The notes beneath the pieces are model-generated. The model made no database searches. It saw only the letters and a program-made list of their open reading frames with translations, and was not told the origin of the DNA. A program made the translations under genes and the position numbers. Positions 26,562-35,069 of a stretch of DNA of 64,000 bases are shown in pieces (within the stretch, counting starts at the first letter, position 1; each line of letters opens with the position of its first letter). The DNA is from JADFOI01 sp965218935 (GTDB lineage: Bacteria; Acidobacteriota; UBA6911; RPQK01; JADFOI01). The stretch spans positions 1 to 64,000 of the forward strand of contig CBDCMH010000002.1 in NCBI GenBank assembly GCA_965218935.1, in the 5' to 3' direction.

Positions 26562-27560
26562 CTAAGAGACAGTGGGAACCGATGCTGATCGGGCTAGTTT
26601 AGCATTGATCGCCTGCCGACGGGCAAGGGTGACTCCTTTCAATCTTCTCCTTTTTGTGTGGATGGAATCTCGTCTTGCGAAGTACATGTCATCGGGTGTG
26701 ACGTTACCCAGGGCCTCGTGATAGCGCCTGGAGTTGTAGTAGTCGATAAAGACCGCGATTTCTCGCTCCAACTCCTCGGGTGTCTCCCAGACCATTAGGT
26801 TGATGCGTTCCTTGCAGGAACGATGGTAGCGTTCGATCTTCCCGTTGGTCTGGGGATGATAGGGTGAGGCCAGGATGTGGCCCAGTCCCTTGGTCTCCAG
26901 ATACTGACCAAAGTCTTTGGAGATCAAAGCCGGTCCGCGGTCTGTCACCAGCCGGGGCCGATCAGACAACGGAGCCTGTTCCACACCCGTTCTCTCACAA
27001 GCCGCCTCGACCACCTGGCTGAAGTCTCCAGCACGCATGGCCGTGTGAAGTCCCCAGGCCAGGATCCTCCGGCTAAAGTCATCCAGTACTGAGATCAGAT
27101 AGTACCAGCCCCAGTTCTTGACCAGAAGATAGGTCGCATCCGTTTGCCACTGCTGGTTGGGTCGGGTCGTCTTGATTCGATATTCCGATTCGGCTGGAAA
27201 GCTCCGGAGTTGAACCTCCCGAATCAGCCCTTCCGCTTTCAAAATCCGGTAGACCGAGGATTCCGAGACCGTAAACCCGCACCTATCCGTCACCTGGCAG
27301 CTCACTTCTCGTGAGGACCACTCTGGAAACAGCAGCGCCATCTCCAGGATTCGGTCCCGTTCTTTGGGCAGGATCTGATTCCAAACCCGTCCTGATCCTG
27401 GGAGACGGTCCCGCAAGCCTGCCAACCCCCCCTTTCGAAAGTGGTGTCTCCAGCGATAGTAGGTCGAGCGGGGGATCTCGAGTTGATCCAGCACCTCCCG
27501 GACCGGTAACTCGGAGGCCTCCACTGTCCTTAAAACTTCCAGCTTGTGCTCGCTGAGCAT
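26562..27560 (-). CDS. IS3-family transposase OrfB (integrase core), copy A
   Basis: At 332 aa it has an HTH-like start (LPVREVLDQLEIPRSTYYRWR) and the rve DDE core: WQTDATYLLV, VTDRGPALIS and NGKIERYHRSCKERIN. It differs from copy B at a few residues (KGGLAGLRDRLPG against KRGLAGLRDRPPG; DDFSR against DGFSR). Catalysis probably needs the OrfAB fusion made by -1 frameshifting. Confidence 0.93.
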   Translation of the reverse strand: MLSEHKLEVLRTVEASELPVREVLDQLEIPRSTYYRWRHHFRKGGLAGLRDRLPGSGRVWNQILPKERDRILEMALLFPEWSSREVSCQVTDRCGFTVSESSVYRILKAEGLIREVQLRSFPAESEYRIKTTRPNQQWQTDATYLLVKNWGWYYLISVLDDFSRRILAWGLHTAMRAGDFSQVVEAACERTGVEQAPLSDRPRLVTDRGPALISKDFGQYLETKGLGHILASPYHPQTNGKIERYHRSCKERINLMVWETPEELEREIAVFIDYYNSRRYHEALGNVTPDDMYFARRDSIHTKRRRLKGVTLARRQAINAKLARSASVPTVS

Positions 27561-27580
27561 CCTCTGATACCTCCTTCGCC

Positions 27581-27907
27581 TTACAGGCCCAAACTTTTTT
27601 TTAGCTTTTGGTTCTCCACTACCGTCTCGGCCACCGCCTTCTTCAAGGCCTCATTCTCCTCCTTCAAGCGACGCACCTCACCGGAAGTCGCATTCCGTTG
27701 GGTCTCCCGGGTTAGACCGTTTTTGCCCGAATCCAGGAAGGCCTTGGACCACTTGTAGTAGATCGAAGGTTGAATCCCTTCTTTGCGGCACAGTTCGGTG
27801 ACGGGAATCTCTCCGCGGAGCCCCTCCAAAACGATGTGGATCTTCTCTTCGGCCGTGAATCTCCGGCGGGTGGCCCTACGGATCTGTTTGACGACGTCTG
27901 TGGTCAT
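27581..27907 (-). CDS. IS3-family OrfA (DNA-binding), copy A
   Basis: The 108-aa protein has a helix-turn-helix (FTAEEKIHIVLEGLRGEIPVTELC, GIQPSIYYKWSKAFL) and a leucine-zipper tail. Near its end is a run of eight A (minus strand, 27602-27595) that fits a -1 slippery site leading into the orfB frame, which stays open upstream of its ATG. Confidence 0.92.
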   Translation of the reverse strand: MTTDVVKQIRRATRRRFTAEEKIHIVLEGLRGEIPVTELCRKEGIQPSIYYKWSKAFLDSGKNGLTRETQRNATSGEVRRLKEENEALKKAVAETVVENQKLKKSLGL

Positions 27908-28063
27908 AGCGTTCTCCTTTTGGTTGTGCCATGACCAGCATCGGCTTGCTCTGATGGGCTGTCAAGATCAGCCCTTTGAGGGGGTGAGATCTCACCCCCT
28001 CAAACCTTCCAACTCTCTCTTAACTCTCGGCCCTATGTGTCCCACTTTCGCTGACGGGATACA

Positions 28064-28450
28064 CCTTACATACTTTCCCTCAAACAGCATCTCCGCTCTC
28101 TCAATTCGCAGTTCCTCTCCAATCTGGACTTTTGCAGCCATCAGCTTGGGACCTTCGAGATAAAGAATCTCACGGTCTTCTTTTCCCCAAACAGGGTCCG
28201 TGCCACCGTTAGACGATATGCGAGTGGGAAGGCCTGGCCCAGGGTAGGGTCGCACCCAGATCTCCCTTTGGCCTGTGACGTTGGATTCATAGGCAAGCCA
28301 CTTCCCGTTCCTAGAAATAGCAGGCATCGTTTCTAGATACTCTGTTGCGATCAGGTCTTCTGGTGTACTGTCTCCTTCAAGCGGAACGATCATCGGCAAG
28401 AAGATCCTGACGAGGAGATGCGCGATCCGGCCTTCCACGTCCTCGATCAC
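28064..28450 (-). pseudogene. C-terminal PD40/WD40-like propeller fragment
   Basis: The frame contains a typical PD40 repeat end as found in the sensor part of acidobacterial protein kinases and TolB-like proteins: AISRNGKWLAYESNVTGQREIWVRPYPG and PVWGKEDREILYLEG, then MLFEGKYVRC. It is cut by the IS3 end at 28064 and has no plausible start or upstream domain; the first 40 residues do not fit the family. It is a gene fragment. Confidence 0.75.
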
Positions 28451-28505
28451 GCAGGTGGGGAGGATCTATCAGGAGATATGCGCCGATGTGATCTCTTTAC
28501 AACCG

Positions 28506-30317
28506 TTACCGCGAAATCAGTGGCAGCACCACATGTGAGGGGTGCACCGAATCATGATAGATGACATTGGCCGCCTGAACGAGTTGGGTATCCTCGCCCA
28601 ACTGTTTTCCGCTGTTGGTATTGGGAATCCACTTCGGGAAACTGCTGCTGGAAATACTCACCCGAATCCGGTGGCCGGCTTTAAAGACATTGGAAGTGGG
28701 AAGCAACTGAAAAGTGAACTTGTAAATCTCGTCCGGTTCCATCAGGACTGGTTTGTCCAGGGACTCCCGGTAACGGGCTCGCAGGACCTGCTGGCGTAGA
28801 TAGAGTGAATAACCATCCGGATGAACATCGCTCAGCATGGCTACAAAGTCCGTGTCTACCGCCGAGGAGGAGGCATACAGGACTACCTGGACCTGACCGG
28901 TGACTTCAAGATCTTCCAAGAGAGGTTCGCTCGTGAAAGTCAGAGATTTCGCTTCCACAGGCCTTTGATCTTGTGGGCCTAACGGACCATCTGGATTGGC
29001 TTCTCCGCCAACGGTAGGAAGGGGATTTAAGGGGTCGGAAACATACTCGTCTGGCTCTTCCGCTCCCGGCGGCTGAGAACTTAGGACACCGTCATTGAGA
29101 GAAAATTGAGGGGGATGGCTGCCGGAGCGGAAGTAGTAGGGGACCTGTCTGGCTCTGGCAATGGGCCAGCTGTTCTCGTGCCGCCATCTGTTTTCACCCA
29201 TCACGAAGATGCTCACGGGAGGCTCCTCCATGATCCCGTTGTCGATCCCTTTCAGCCAATATTCGAACCATCTGAGACGGACAGCATTCACCTCGACTTC
29301 CGCTTCTGGACCAAAATCGATGTCCCCCACCTCACGCGGCCCTGACGAGCCGTGCGGCCAGGGTCCGAGGATTAGTTTCTGGGATTTCCTGGTCTTTTCA
29401 CTCTTCCCGCTCTTGACAATTCCAGCAAAGTTCCTGGTGGCTCCTTCCGTAAATCGATCGTACCATCCGTTGTGGTGATAGATGGGGACATCGATCTCCG
29501 ACCACTTCTTATAGATGGCCCACTGGTGCCAGAAAGGCCCATCACTGGGATGATCAAAAGTATCCAGAGCCTCCTGCGACAGCAAGCTGCGATAAAAGGA
29601 AGTGGCTGAACCTGTTTGTGACTTCAACCAAGCCTGGAAATCGGCTGAGCTATTGAGCGGCCTGAGAATTGAGCCTCCCCTGACCATCCAACCGAGGGCA
29701 TGTCCTCTCATTGCCCCGTTCGGGTACTTTTGCTCCCGATAAAGATCCCGAAAGGCCATACTCGAGAAGACTGCTTTCAGATGGGGAGGACGGGTTACGG
29801 CCGTCAGATAGGAGTTCATGCCACCGTAAGACGTACCGTAGCTGCCGACACTGCCGCTGCTCCAGGGCTGCACGGCAATCCACTCCACCGTATCGTACCC
29901 GTCTTGCCTTTCCCCCCAAGCTTCATCTCGAAGAAAGTAATAATCGCCTTCGGAAGCAAAACGCCCTCGCACATCTTGTACGACGACTACAAAACCACGC
30001 CGAGCAAAGTATCTTCCATCTTCCTCCCCTCCAGACTTCCCGTAGGGAGTCCGCTCCACCAAAGCGGGGAAGGGCCCCTTGCCCGAAGGCATATAAATAT
30101 CAGCTGCCAGCTGGGTACCGTCTCTCATGGGGATCATGATATTGGTGACCACTCGAACCTGGTGAATGGGTCGAGACAGCTTGGCCTTGGGGAAGAAACC
30201 TTCATCCGTTACTTCCAAGGCAAGGTTTGAGCCCGCCGTAATAAGGCCGCTCGTGACGCCCAGAATCACGGCCGCAGACAACACCCTCCAACTGAATGAC
30301 CTGCGCAATAAATTCAT
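28506..30317 (-). CDS. CocE/NonD-family hydrolase (X-Pro dipeptidyl-peptidase type)
   Basis: The 603-aa exported protein (signal VLSAAVILGVTSGLITA) has an alpha/beta-hydrolase domain with MRDGTQLAADIYMP and the nucleophile elbow GTSYGGMNS. The later LILGPWPHG contains the likely catalytic His. A C-terminal jelly-roll domain (VQVVLYASSSAVDTDFVAMLSDVHPDGYS, GHRIRVSISSSSFPKW) is typical of cocaine-esterase/X-Pro peptidase families. Family members cleave ester or peptide bonds; the substrate here is unknown. It lies between the two IS3 copies but is complete. Confidence 0.88.
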   Translation of the reverse strand: MNLLRRSFSWRVLSAAVILGVTSGLITAGSNLALEVTDEGFFPKAKLSRPIHQVRVVTNIMIPMRDGTQLAADIYMPSGKGPFPALVERTPYGKSGGEEDGRYFARRGFVVVVQDVRGRFASEGDYYFLRDEAWGERQDGYDTVEWIAVQPWSSGSVGSYGTSYGGMNSYLTAVTRPPHLKAVFSSMAFRDLYREQKYPNGAMRGHALGWMVRGGSILRPLNSSADFQAWLKSQTGSATSFYRSLLSQEALDTFDHPSDGPFWHQWAIYKKWSEIDVPIYHHNGWYDRFTEGATRNFAGIVKSGKSEKTRKSQKLILGPWPHGSSGPREVGDIDFGPEAEVEVNAVRLRWFEYWLKGIDNGIMEEPPVSIFVMGENRWRHENSWPIARARQVPYYFRSGSHPPQFSLNDGVLSSQPPGAEEPDEYVSDPLNPLPTVGGEANPDGPLGPQDQRPVEAKSLTFTSEPLLEDLEVTGQVQVVLYASSSAVDTDFVAMLSDVHPDGYSLYLRQQVLRARYRESLDKPVLMEPDEIYKFTFQLLPTSNVFKAGHRIRVSISSSSFPKWIPNTNSGKQLGEDTQLVQAANVIYHDSVHPSHVVLPLISR

Positions 30318-31124
30318 AACACCCTCCTTCTAACCTAAGATTCTAGAAGCCGCCCTATTCAGATGCAAGGAGCTTGGCTTCCCTTTCAAATCTTTCCAGC
30401 CGCTGGGGATCTCTCGTGAACCCCTCAGGCGGCACCTGAATCTCCAGGTCTTGTAATGGCTAATGGTCGTTCCGACCATAGAAACTCCACTCAGTGTTTC
30501 GGTGTGCTCTAGATGTTACGCCTGGAGGGGACTAAAGGCAATGGCAAGAGCAACGGAGGTCGGAGGAAAGGCTGGAGCGAGAGGAGAGGCGGAAAAGTCA
30601 CTGGTCGAGGTAGTTCACCCCTCACGGCTCAAGCGACAACTCTCACATGGATGACGTGGGAATCCGGTGCCTTTTGATGCTAAAGGCCGGGTCTGGCTAC
30701 AAAACAGGCACTGCTATGAACTGGCATTCTGGCTCAATGCATATAAAAGAGACAGGCAGGAAGAAATTCAAGCGATTTTATGGAACCAGATATACCCCGA
30801 GCATTTCACTCCTGGCCATCCACCGACTGAGCCGTCTGGCTCAGATTATCCAAAGCAATCTCATGGTTTATGTTCATATCTTCTAACACCTCAAACTGGA
30901 GCGCGACAACTAAACCATCAGGGATCACGCTGGGTGCTGAGATATCGACGTGCAGGATCTCTTGCTCTGGGCCTTCACTTTCCTTCAGCTCCGTTTCCAA
31001 CTTGGCTCCGGTGAAGACCTGTGAGATCTCGTGAACCTGGTTTGAAACTTCGCTCAGTTTCAGGTCGTGACTGTTATTGCTGGGCTTATCTCTCACCCTC
31101 GGTTAGTATCCACCAAGGTGGGAG
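30318..31124. other. Gene-poor stretch between the hydrolase and IS3 copy B
   Basis: About 800 bases show only short frames without convincing starts. A minus-strand frame (30806-31096, 96 codons, GTG start) and a plus-strand frame with protein-like sequence (MPFDAKGRVWLQNRHCYEL, from 30667) may be decayed genes, but neither has a recognised family or good ribosome-binding site. Confidence 0.35.
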
Positions 31125-31271
31125 TCAAATGATCAATCGAACTCCACCGAGTTCGGCCAATCCGTAGAGGAAGTGATCTCCCGGCGAACCAATGAACATA
31201 AAATTGGTGGAGATGTTCCATTTCTGGGAGAGATCTTCGATGAGTTCCGGCCCAAATTTCCCCTCCAGAAC
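31125..31271 (-). pseudogene. APC-type amino-acid permease, C-terminal fragment
   Basis: The minus-strand frame that leaves the IS3 end encodes 48 residues (GPELIEDLSQKWNIS, NFMFIGSPGDHFLYGLAELGG) ending LII-stop at 31125. It matches the C-terminus of large APC permeases whose N-terminus is preserved on the other side of the IS (32814-33080). The central part of the gene is missing. Confidence 0.7.
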
Positions 31272-31427
31272 TGTATCCCGTCAGCGAAAGTGGGACACAT
31301 AGGGCCGAGAGTTAAGAGAGAGTTGGAAGGTTTGAGGGGGTGAGATCTCACCCCCTCAAAGGGCTGATCTTGACAGCCCATCAGAGCAAGCCGATGCTGG
31401 TCATGGCACAACCAAAAGGAGAACGCT

Positions 31428-31754
31428 ATGACCACAGACGTCGTCAAACAGATCCGTAGGGCCACCCGCCGGAGATTCACGGCCGAAGAAAAGATCCACA
31501 TCGTTTTGGAGGGGCTCCGCGGAGAGATTCCCGTCACCGAACTGTGCCGCAAAGAAGGGATTCAACCTTCGATCTACTACAAGTGGTCCAAGGCCTTCCT
31601 GGATTCGGGCAAAAACGGTCTAACCCGGGAGACCCAACGGAATGCGACTTCCGGTGAGGTGCGTCGCTTGAAGGAGGAGAATGAGGCCTTGAAGAAGGCG
31701 GTGGCCGAGACGGTAGTGGAGAACCAAAAGCTAAAAAAAAGTTTGGGCCTGTAA
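31428..31754 (+). CDS. IS3-family OrfA, copy B
   Basis: Identical in sequence to OrfA of copy A (108 aa, HTH and zipper). The A8 run at 31733-31740 followed by G is a -1 slippery site; reading on in the -1 frame (AAG TTT GGG CCT ...) passes without a stop into orfB. Confidence 0.92.
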   Translation: MTTDVVKQIRRATRRRFTAEEKIHIVLEGLRGEIPVTELCRKEGIQPSIYYKWSKAFLDSGKNGLTRETQRNATSGEVRRLKEENEALKKAVAETVVENQKLKKSLGL

Positions 31755-31774
31755 GGCGAAGGAGGTATCAGAGG

Positions 31775-32773
31775 ATGCTCAGCGAGCACAAGCTGGAAGT
31801 TTTAAGGACAGTGGAGGCCTCCGAGTTACCGGTCCGGGAGGTGCTGGATCAACTCGAGATCCCCCGCTCGACCTACTATCGCTGGAGACACCACTTTCGA
31901 AAGAGGGGGTTGGCAGGCTTGCGGGACCGTCCCCCAGGATCAGGACGGGTTTGGAATCAGATCCTGCCCAAAGAACGGGACCGAATCCTGGAGATGGCGC
32001 TGCTGTTTCCAGAGTGGTCCTCACGAGAAGTGAGCTGCCAGGTGACGGATAGGTGCGGGTTTACGGTCTCGGAATCCTCGGTCTACCGGATTTTGAAAGC
32101 GGAAGGGCTGATTCGGGAGGTTCAACTCCGGAGCTTTCCAGCCGAATCGGAATATCGAATCAAGACGACCCGACCCAACCAGCAGTGGCAAACGGATGCG
32201 ACCTATCTTCTGGTCAAGAACTGGGGCTGGTACTATCTGATCTCAGTACTGGATGGCTTTAGCCGGAGGATCCTGGCCTGGGGACTTCACACGGCCATGC
32301 GTGCTGGAGACTTCAGCCAGGTGGTCGAGGCGGCTTGTGAGAGAACGGGTGTGGAACAGGCTCCGTTGTCTGATCGGCCCCGGCTGGTGACAGACCGCGG
32401 ACCGGCTTTGATCTCCAAAGACTTTGGTCAGTATCTGGAGACCAAGGGACTGGGCCACATCCTGGCCTCACCCTATCATCCCCAGACCAACGGGAAGATC
32501 GAACGCTACCATCGTTCCTGCAAGGAACGCATCAACCTAATGGTCTGGGAGACACCCGAGGAGTTGGAGCGAGAAATCGCGGTCTTTATCGACTACTACA
32601 ACTCCAGGCGCTATCACGAGGCCCTGGGTAACGTCACACCCGATGACATGTACTTCGCAAGACGAGATTCCATCCACACAAAAAGGAGAAGATTGAAAGG
32701 AGTCACCCTTGCCCGTCGGCAGGCGATCAATGCTAAACTAGCCCGATCAGCATCGGTTCCCACTGTCTCTTAG
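31775..32773 (+). CDS. IS3-family transposase OrfB, copy B
   Basis: 332 aa with the same DDE motifs as copy A (WQTDATYLLV, VTDRGPALIS, GKIERYHRS). It starts at ATG 31775, 20 bases after the orfA stop. An AGGCGAAGGAGG site allows independent translation besides the frameshift product. Confidence 0.93.
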   Translation: MLSEHKLEVLRTVEASELPVREVLDQLEIPRSTYYRWRHHFRKRGLAGLRDRPPGSGRVWNQILPKERDRILEMALLFPEWSSREVSCQVTDRCGFTVSESSVYRILKAEGLIREVQLRSFPAESEYRIKTTRPNQQWQTDATYLLVKNWGWYYLISVLDGFSRRILAWGLHTAMRAGDFSQVVEAACERTGVEQAPLSDRPRLVTDRGPALISKDFGQYLETKGLGHILASPYHPQTNGKIERYHRSCKERINLMVWETPEELEREIAVFIDYYNSRRYHEALGNVTPDDMYFARRDSIHTKRRRLKGVTLARRQAINAKLARSASVPTVS

Positions 32774-32813
32774 CTTGGAACCCCAAATGTCCCATTCTCG
32801 CTGAAGACGTACA

Positions 32814-33080
32814 GGCCAGCGACTTGTTGGTGGTGTTCAACAAGGCGTTATAGGCACCGCCATTGAGGGGGAGTGCTCCCACGACTTCAGCGTAGATGGT
32901 GCGGTAAAGAAAGAGGACTGCAGCCACGATCAGCAGTGCCAACCAGGCCCACTGGCCGGCCTGGATAATGGCAAGGGCGGAGACGTACAGACAAGAGGAG
33001 GTAATGTCGTTTCCACAAATGGCGGTTGCCGGAAGTTGGGTCAACCCACCTTGCTTGTGCTCGGTCGCCTCTTGATTCAT
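32814..33080 (-). pseudogene. APC-type amino-acid permease, N-terminal fragment
   Basis: The first 89 codons are preserved: LPATAICGNDITSSCLYVSALA, a membrane helix, and the conserved YAEVVGALPLNGGAYNALLNTT segment of APC-superfamily transporters. The frame then enters the IS3 end. The matching C-terminus is at 31125-31271. A full gene of this family would be about 600-700 codons, so most of it is deleted. Confidence 0.8.
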
Positions 33081-33370
33081 CAGGTCCTCACAGCATCATC
33101 AACACTTCCTGCAGCGAAGCAAAACAACAACTTACATTTTAACAAGTTGTCACCTTTACCGTGTTGTATCCATTGAGGTTACTGGGTTAGCACCCTGTCA
33201 GACGCGGCGAGACGCGGAAGAAAATCGCACTACCACCATGAACCCGGAGAGAGTCACACTCGGGCGAGCCCTGGTCTGTCCGGAATGGCTTGGATAGAAA
33301 AATAACTGCTTGACTTTGTAAAATTTCCGGAACAGAATCTGTGGCAATAGTTAAATATTAGGAATCCTAG
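33081..33370. other. Gene-free spacer before IS1182-type copy 1
   Basis: No gene or clear structure is seen. It contains the likely upstream region of the lost permease. Confidence 0.4.
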
Positions 33371-34815
33371 CAGTCCGTGGTGAAAGTCGAGGATAAGGGG
33401 TCACACAGCGACACTAGAGTGACCCCATGGCAATGGGGAAAAAGAAACGTCGACAGCAAGAAGACCTGTGGGTCGCCACCAGTGAGCTGCCCCGCACCGC
33501 CGGCCATCCCTTCTACGAAAGACTGAATGGCCTTTTCAACGAACACGGCTTTGACGACTTCGTGGAGGGACTGTGTGCGAAGTTCTATGCAGACAAGATG
33601 GGGCGACCGAGCCTGGCTCCGGGAGTGTACTTTCGGCTGCTGCTGGTGGGGTATTTCGAAGGGATCGGATCGGAACGAGGAATAGCCTGGAGAGCAGCTG
33701 ATTCTCTGGCACTGCGAGAGTTTCTGGGATTGAAACTGAGCGAGTCGCCGTCTGATCACTCCACGATCTCCCGAACCCGACGACTGATCGATGTGGCTAC
33801 CCACGAAGCAGTCTTTGACTGGGTACTGAAGCGGATCGGGGCGAGCGGCCTGCTGCGGGGCAAGACGATCGGCATCGATGCCACTACGCTGGAAGCGAAT
33901 GCAGCGCTGCGCAGCATCGTGCGCCGGGACAGCGAGCAGGGGTATGAAGAGTTTTTGATGGAGCTGGCGAAAGCCTCCGGGATTGAGACGCCGCGACGGG
34001 AAGATCTGGCCAAACTGGACCGCAAGCGCACGGGCAAAGGATCGAACCGGGTTTGGAAGCACCCGCATGATGCGGATGCGCGAATTACCAGAATGAAGGA
34101 CGGGCGGACGCACCTGGCGCACAAGGCGGAGCATGCAGTGGATCTGGAGACCGGAGCGATTGTCTCGGTGACGGTACAGGGAGCCGATCGAGGGGACACG
34201 CAGACCATGGTGAAGACCCTGACGGAAGCGGCCGAGAAGGTGGAACAAGCGCTGCCGGAGGGACGAGGCATCGAAGAGGTGGTGGCCGACAAGGGGTATC
34301 ACAGCACGCAGCGGATGGTGGACCTGGATGCGGTGGGACTGCGCAGCTATGTGAGCGAACCGAGGCGAGGGAAGCGACGCTGGCGAGGAGACCGGCAGGG
34401 GCAGGAAGCGGTGTATGCGAATCGGCGGCGCATCCGGGGAGAGCGAGGGCAGCGGCTGCTGCGGCAACGAGGAGAGCAGCTGGAGCGACCCTGTGCGCAT
34501 CTGTACGGGAGCGGAGGGATGAGACGGATGCATGTACGGGGACATGAGAATGTGTTGAAGCGACTGCTGATCCAGGTGAGCGCCTTCAATCTGGGGATGC
34601 TGATGCGTCAGAGCCTGGGTGTGGGAACGCCGCGGGGTCTGCAGGGGCGGATTTGCGCCCTGATGCTACTGATTTTGTCGCTGTTCAAGCGTCTTAAGGG
34701 CCTGTTCGGACTGATTCCGGCTGCTTGGCCCGAAAAACCCAACTCAGCGATCCCTTCGCTGCTTCCACCGGTGGGTACCACCTGAGCTCAGAAAATGTAC
34801 TTCCACCACGGGCTG
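33371..34815 (+). mobile_element. IS1182-type insertion sequence, copy 1 (1445 bp)
   Basis: Inverted ends cagtccgtggtgaaagt (33371) and the complement of cagcccgtggtggaagt (ending 34815) are each flanked by CTAG (33367-33370, 34816-34819), a likely 4-bp palindromic target duplication. One transposase gene is inside. A nearly identical copy of the same 1445-bp length lies at 49859-51303, also in CTAG. Confidence 0.9.
33427..34785 (+). CDS. IS1182/IS5-superfamily transposase, copy 1
   Basis: The 452-aa protein has an N-terminal DUF772-like region (RPSLAPGVYFRLLLVGYFEGIGSERGIAWRAADSLALREFLGL) and a DDE core: KTIGIDATTLEAN, VVADKGYHSTQRMVDL and an ENVLKRLLIQVSAFNLGMLMR end. It is intact. The long open frame on the opposite strand is a composition effect and is not annotated. 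Confidence 0.92.
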   Translation: MAMGKKKRRQQEDLWVATSELPRTAGHPFYERLNGLFNEHGFDDFVEGLCAKFYADKMGRPSLAPGVYFRLLLVGYFEGIGSERGIAWRAADSLALREFLGLKLSESPSDHSTISRTRRLIDVATHEAVFDWVLKRIGASGLLRGKTIGIDATTLEANAALRSIVRRDSEQGYEEFLMELAKASGIETPRREDLAKLDRKRTGKGSNRVWKHPHDADARITRMKDGRTHLAHKAEHAVDLETGAIVSVTVQGADRGDTQTMVKTLTEAAEKVEQALPEGRGIEEVVADKGYHSTQRMVDLDAVGLRSYVSEPRRGKRRWRGDRQGQEAVYANRRRIRGERGQRLLRQRGEQLERPCAHLYGSGGMRRMHVRGHENVLKRLLIQVSAFNLGMLMRQSLGVGTPRGLQGRICALMLLILSLFKRLKGLFGLIPAAWPEKPNSAIPSLLPPVGTT

Positions 34816-35069
34816 CTAGGCATAGAGCTAGGTCCAACTTGGACTCGCCCAACGACCCATTCTTCACCCGTTCGGGGAGCCCTCGAGAAGGCGCAGGATT
34901 CATTGAGGACACGCTCTCCACTGCTCAACAGATTCAGCTGGCTCTGAGAGTGATTTTTTGGAAGGCGGTACTGCAAGACCAATGAGCTTTTCTTTCAGTT
35001 GTTGTGGGGCTGGTCTTTGGCTCCGGTACCACAAACAAGGACAAGAAGAAGAAACAAGGAGGTATCACG

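Larger units (their letters stand above)
26522..28063 (-). mobile_element. IS3-family insertion sequence, copy A (1542 bp)
   Basis: The ends tgtacgtcttcagcgagaat (26522) and the inverted tgtatcccgtcagcgaaagt (28063) share a tcagcga.a.tgggaca core. The element holds orfA and orfB on the minus strand. A nearly identical 1542-bp copy lies in the opposite orientation at 31272-32813. No target duplication flanks it, and both flanks are broken genes. Confidence 0.9.
31272..32813 (+). mobile_element. IS3-family insertion sequence, copy B (1542 bp)
   Basis: Same ends and length as copy A, inverted relative to it. It separates two remnants of one permease gene (32814-33080 and 31125-31271), with no target duplication, which points to an IS-driven deletion of the permease centre. 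The two copies enclose about 3.2 kb. Confidence 0.9.

Noticed and set aside
30806..31096. A 96-codon minus-strand frame
   Set aside because: It has a weak start and no recognised family; it is mentioned in the spacer entry but not called a gene.
33367..34545. A 392-codon open frame on the minus strand of the IS1182-type element (also at 49855-51033)
   Set aside because: It is the exact antisense of a clear transposase; its Pro/Ser/Arg/His-rich composition and lack of a ribosome-binding site mark it as a shadow of the GC-biased coding strand.
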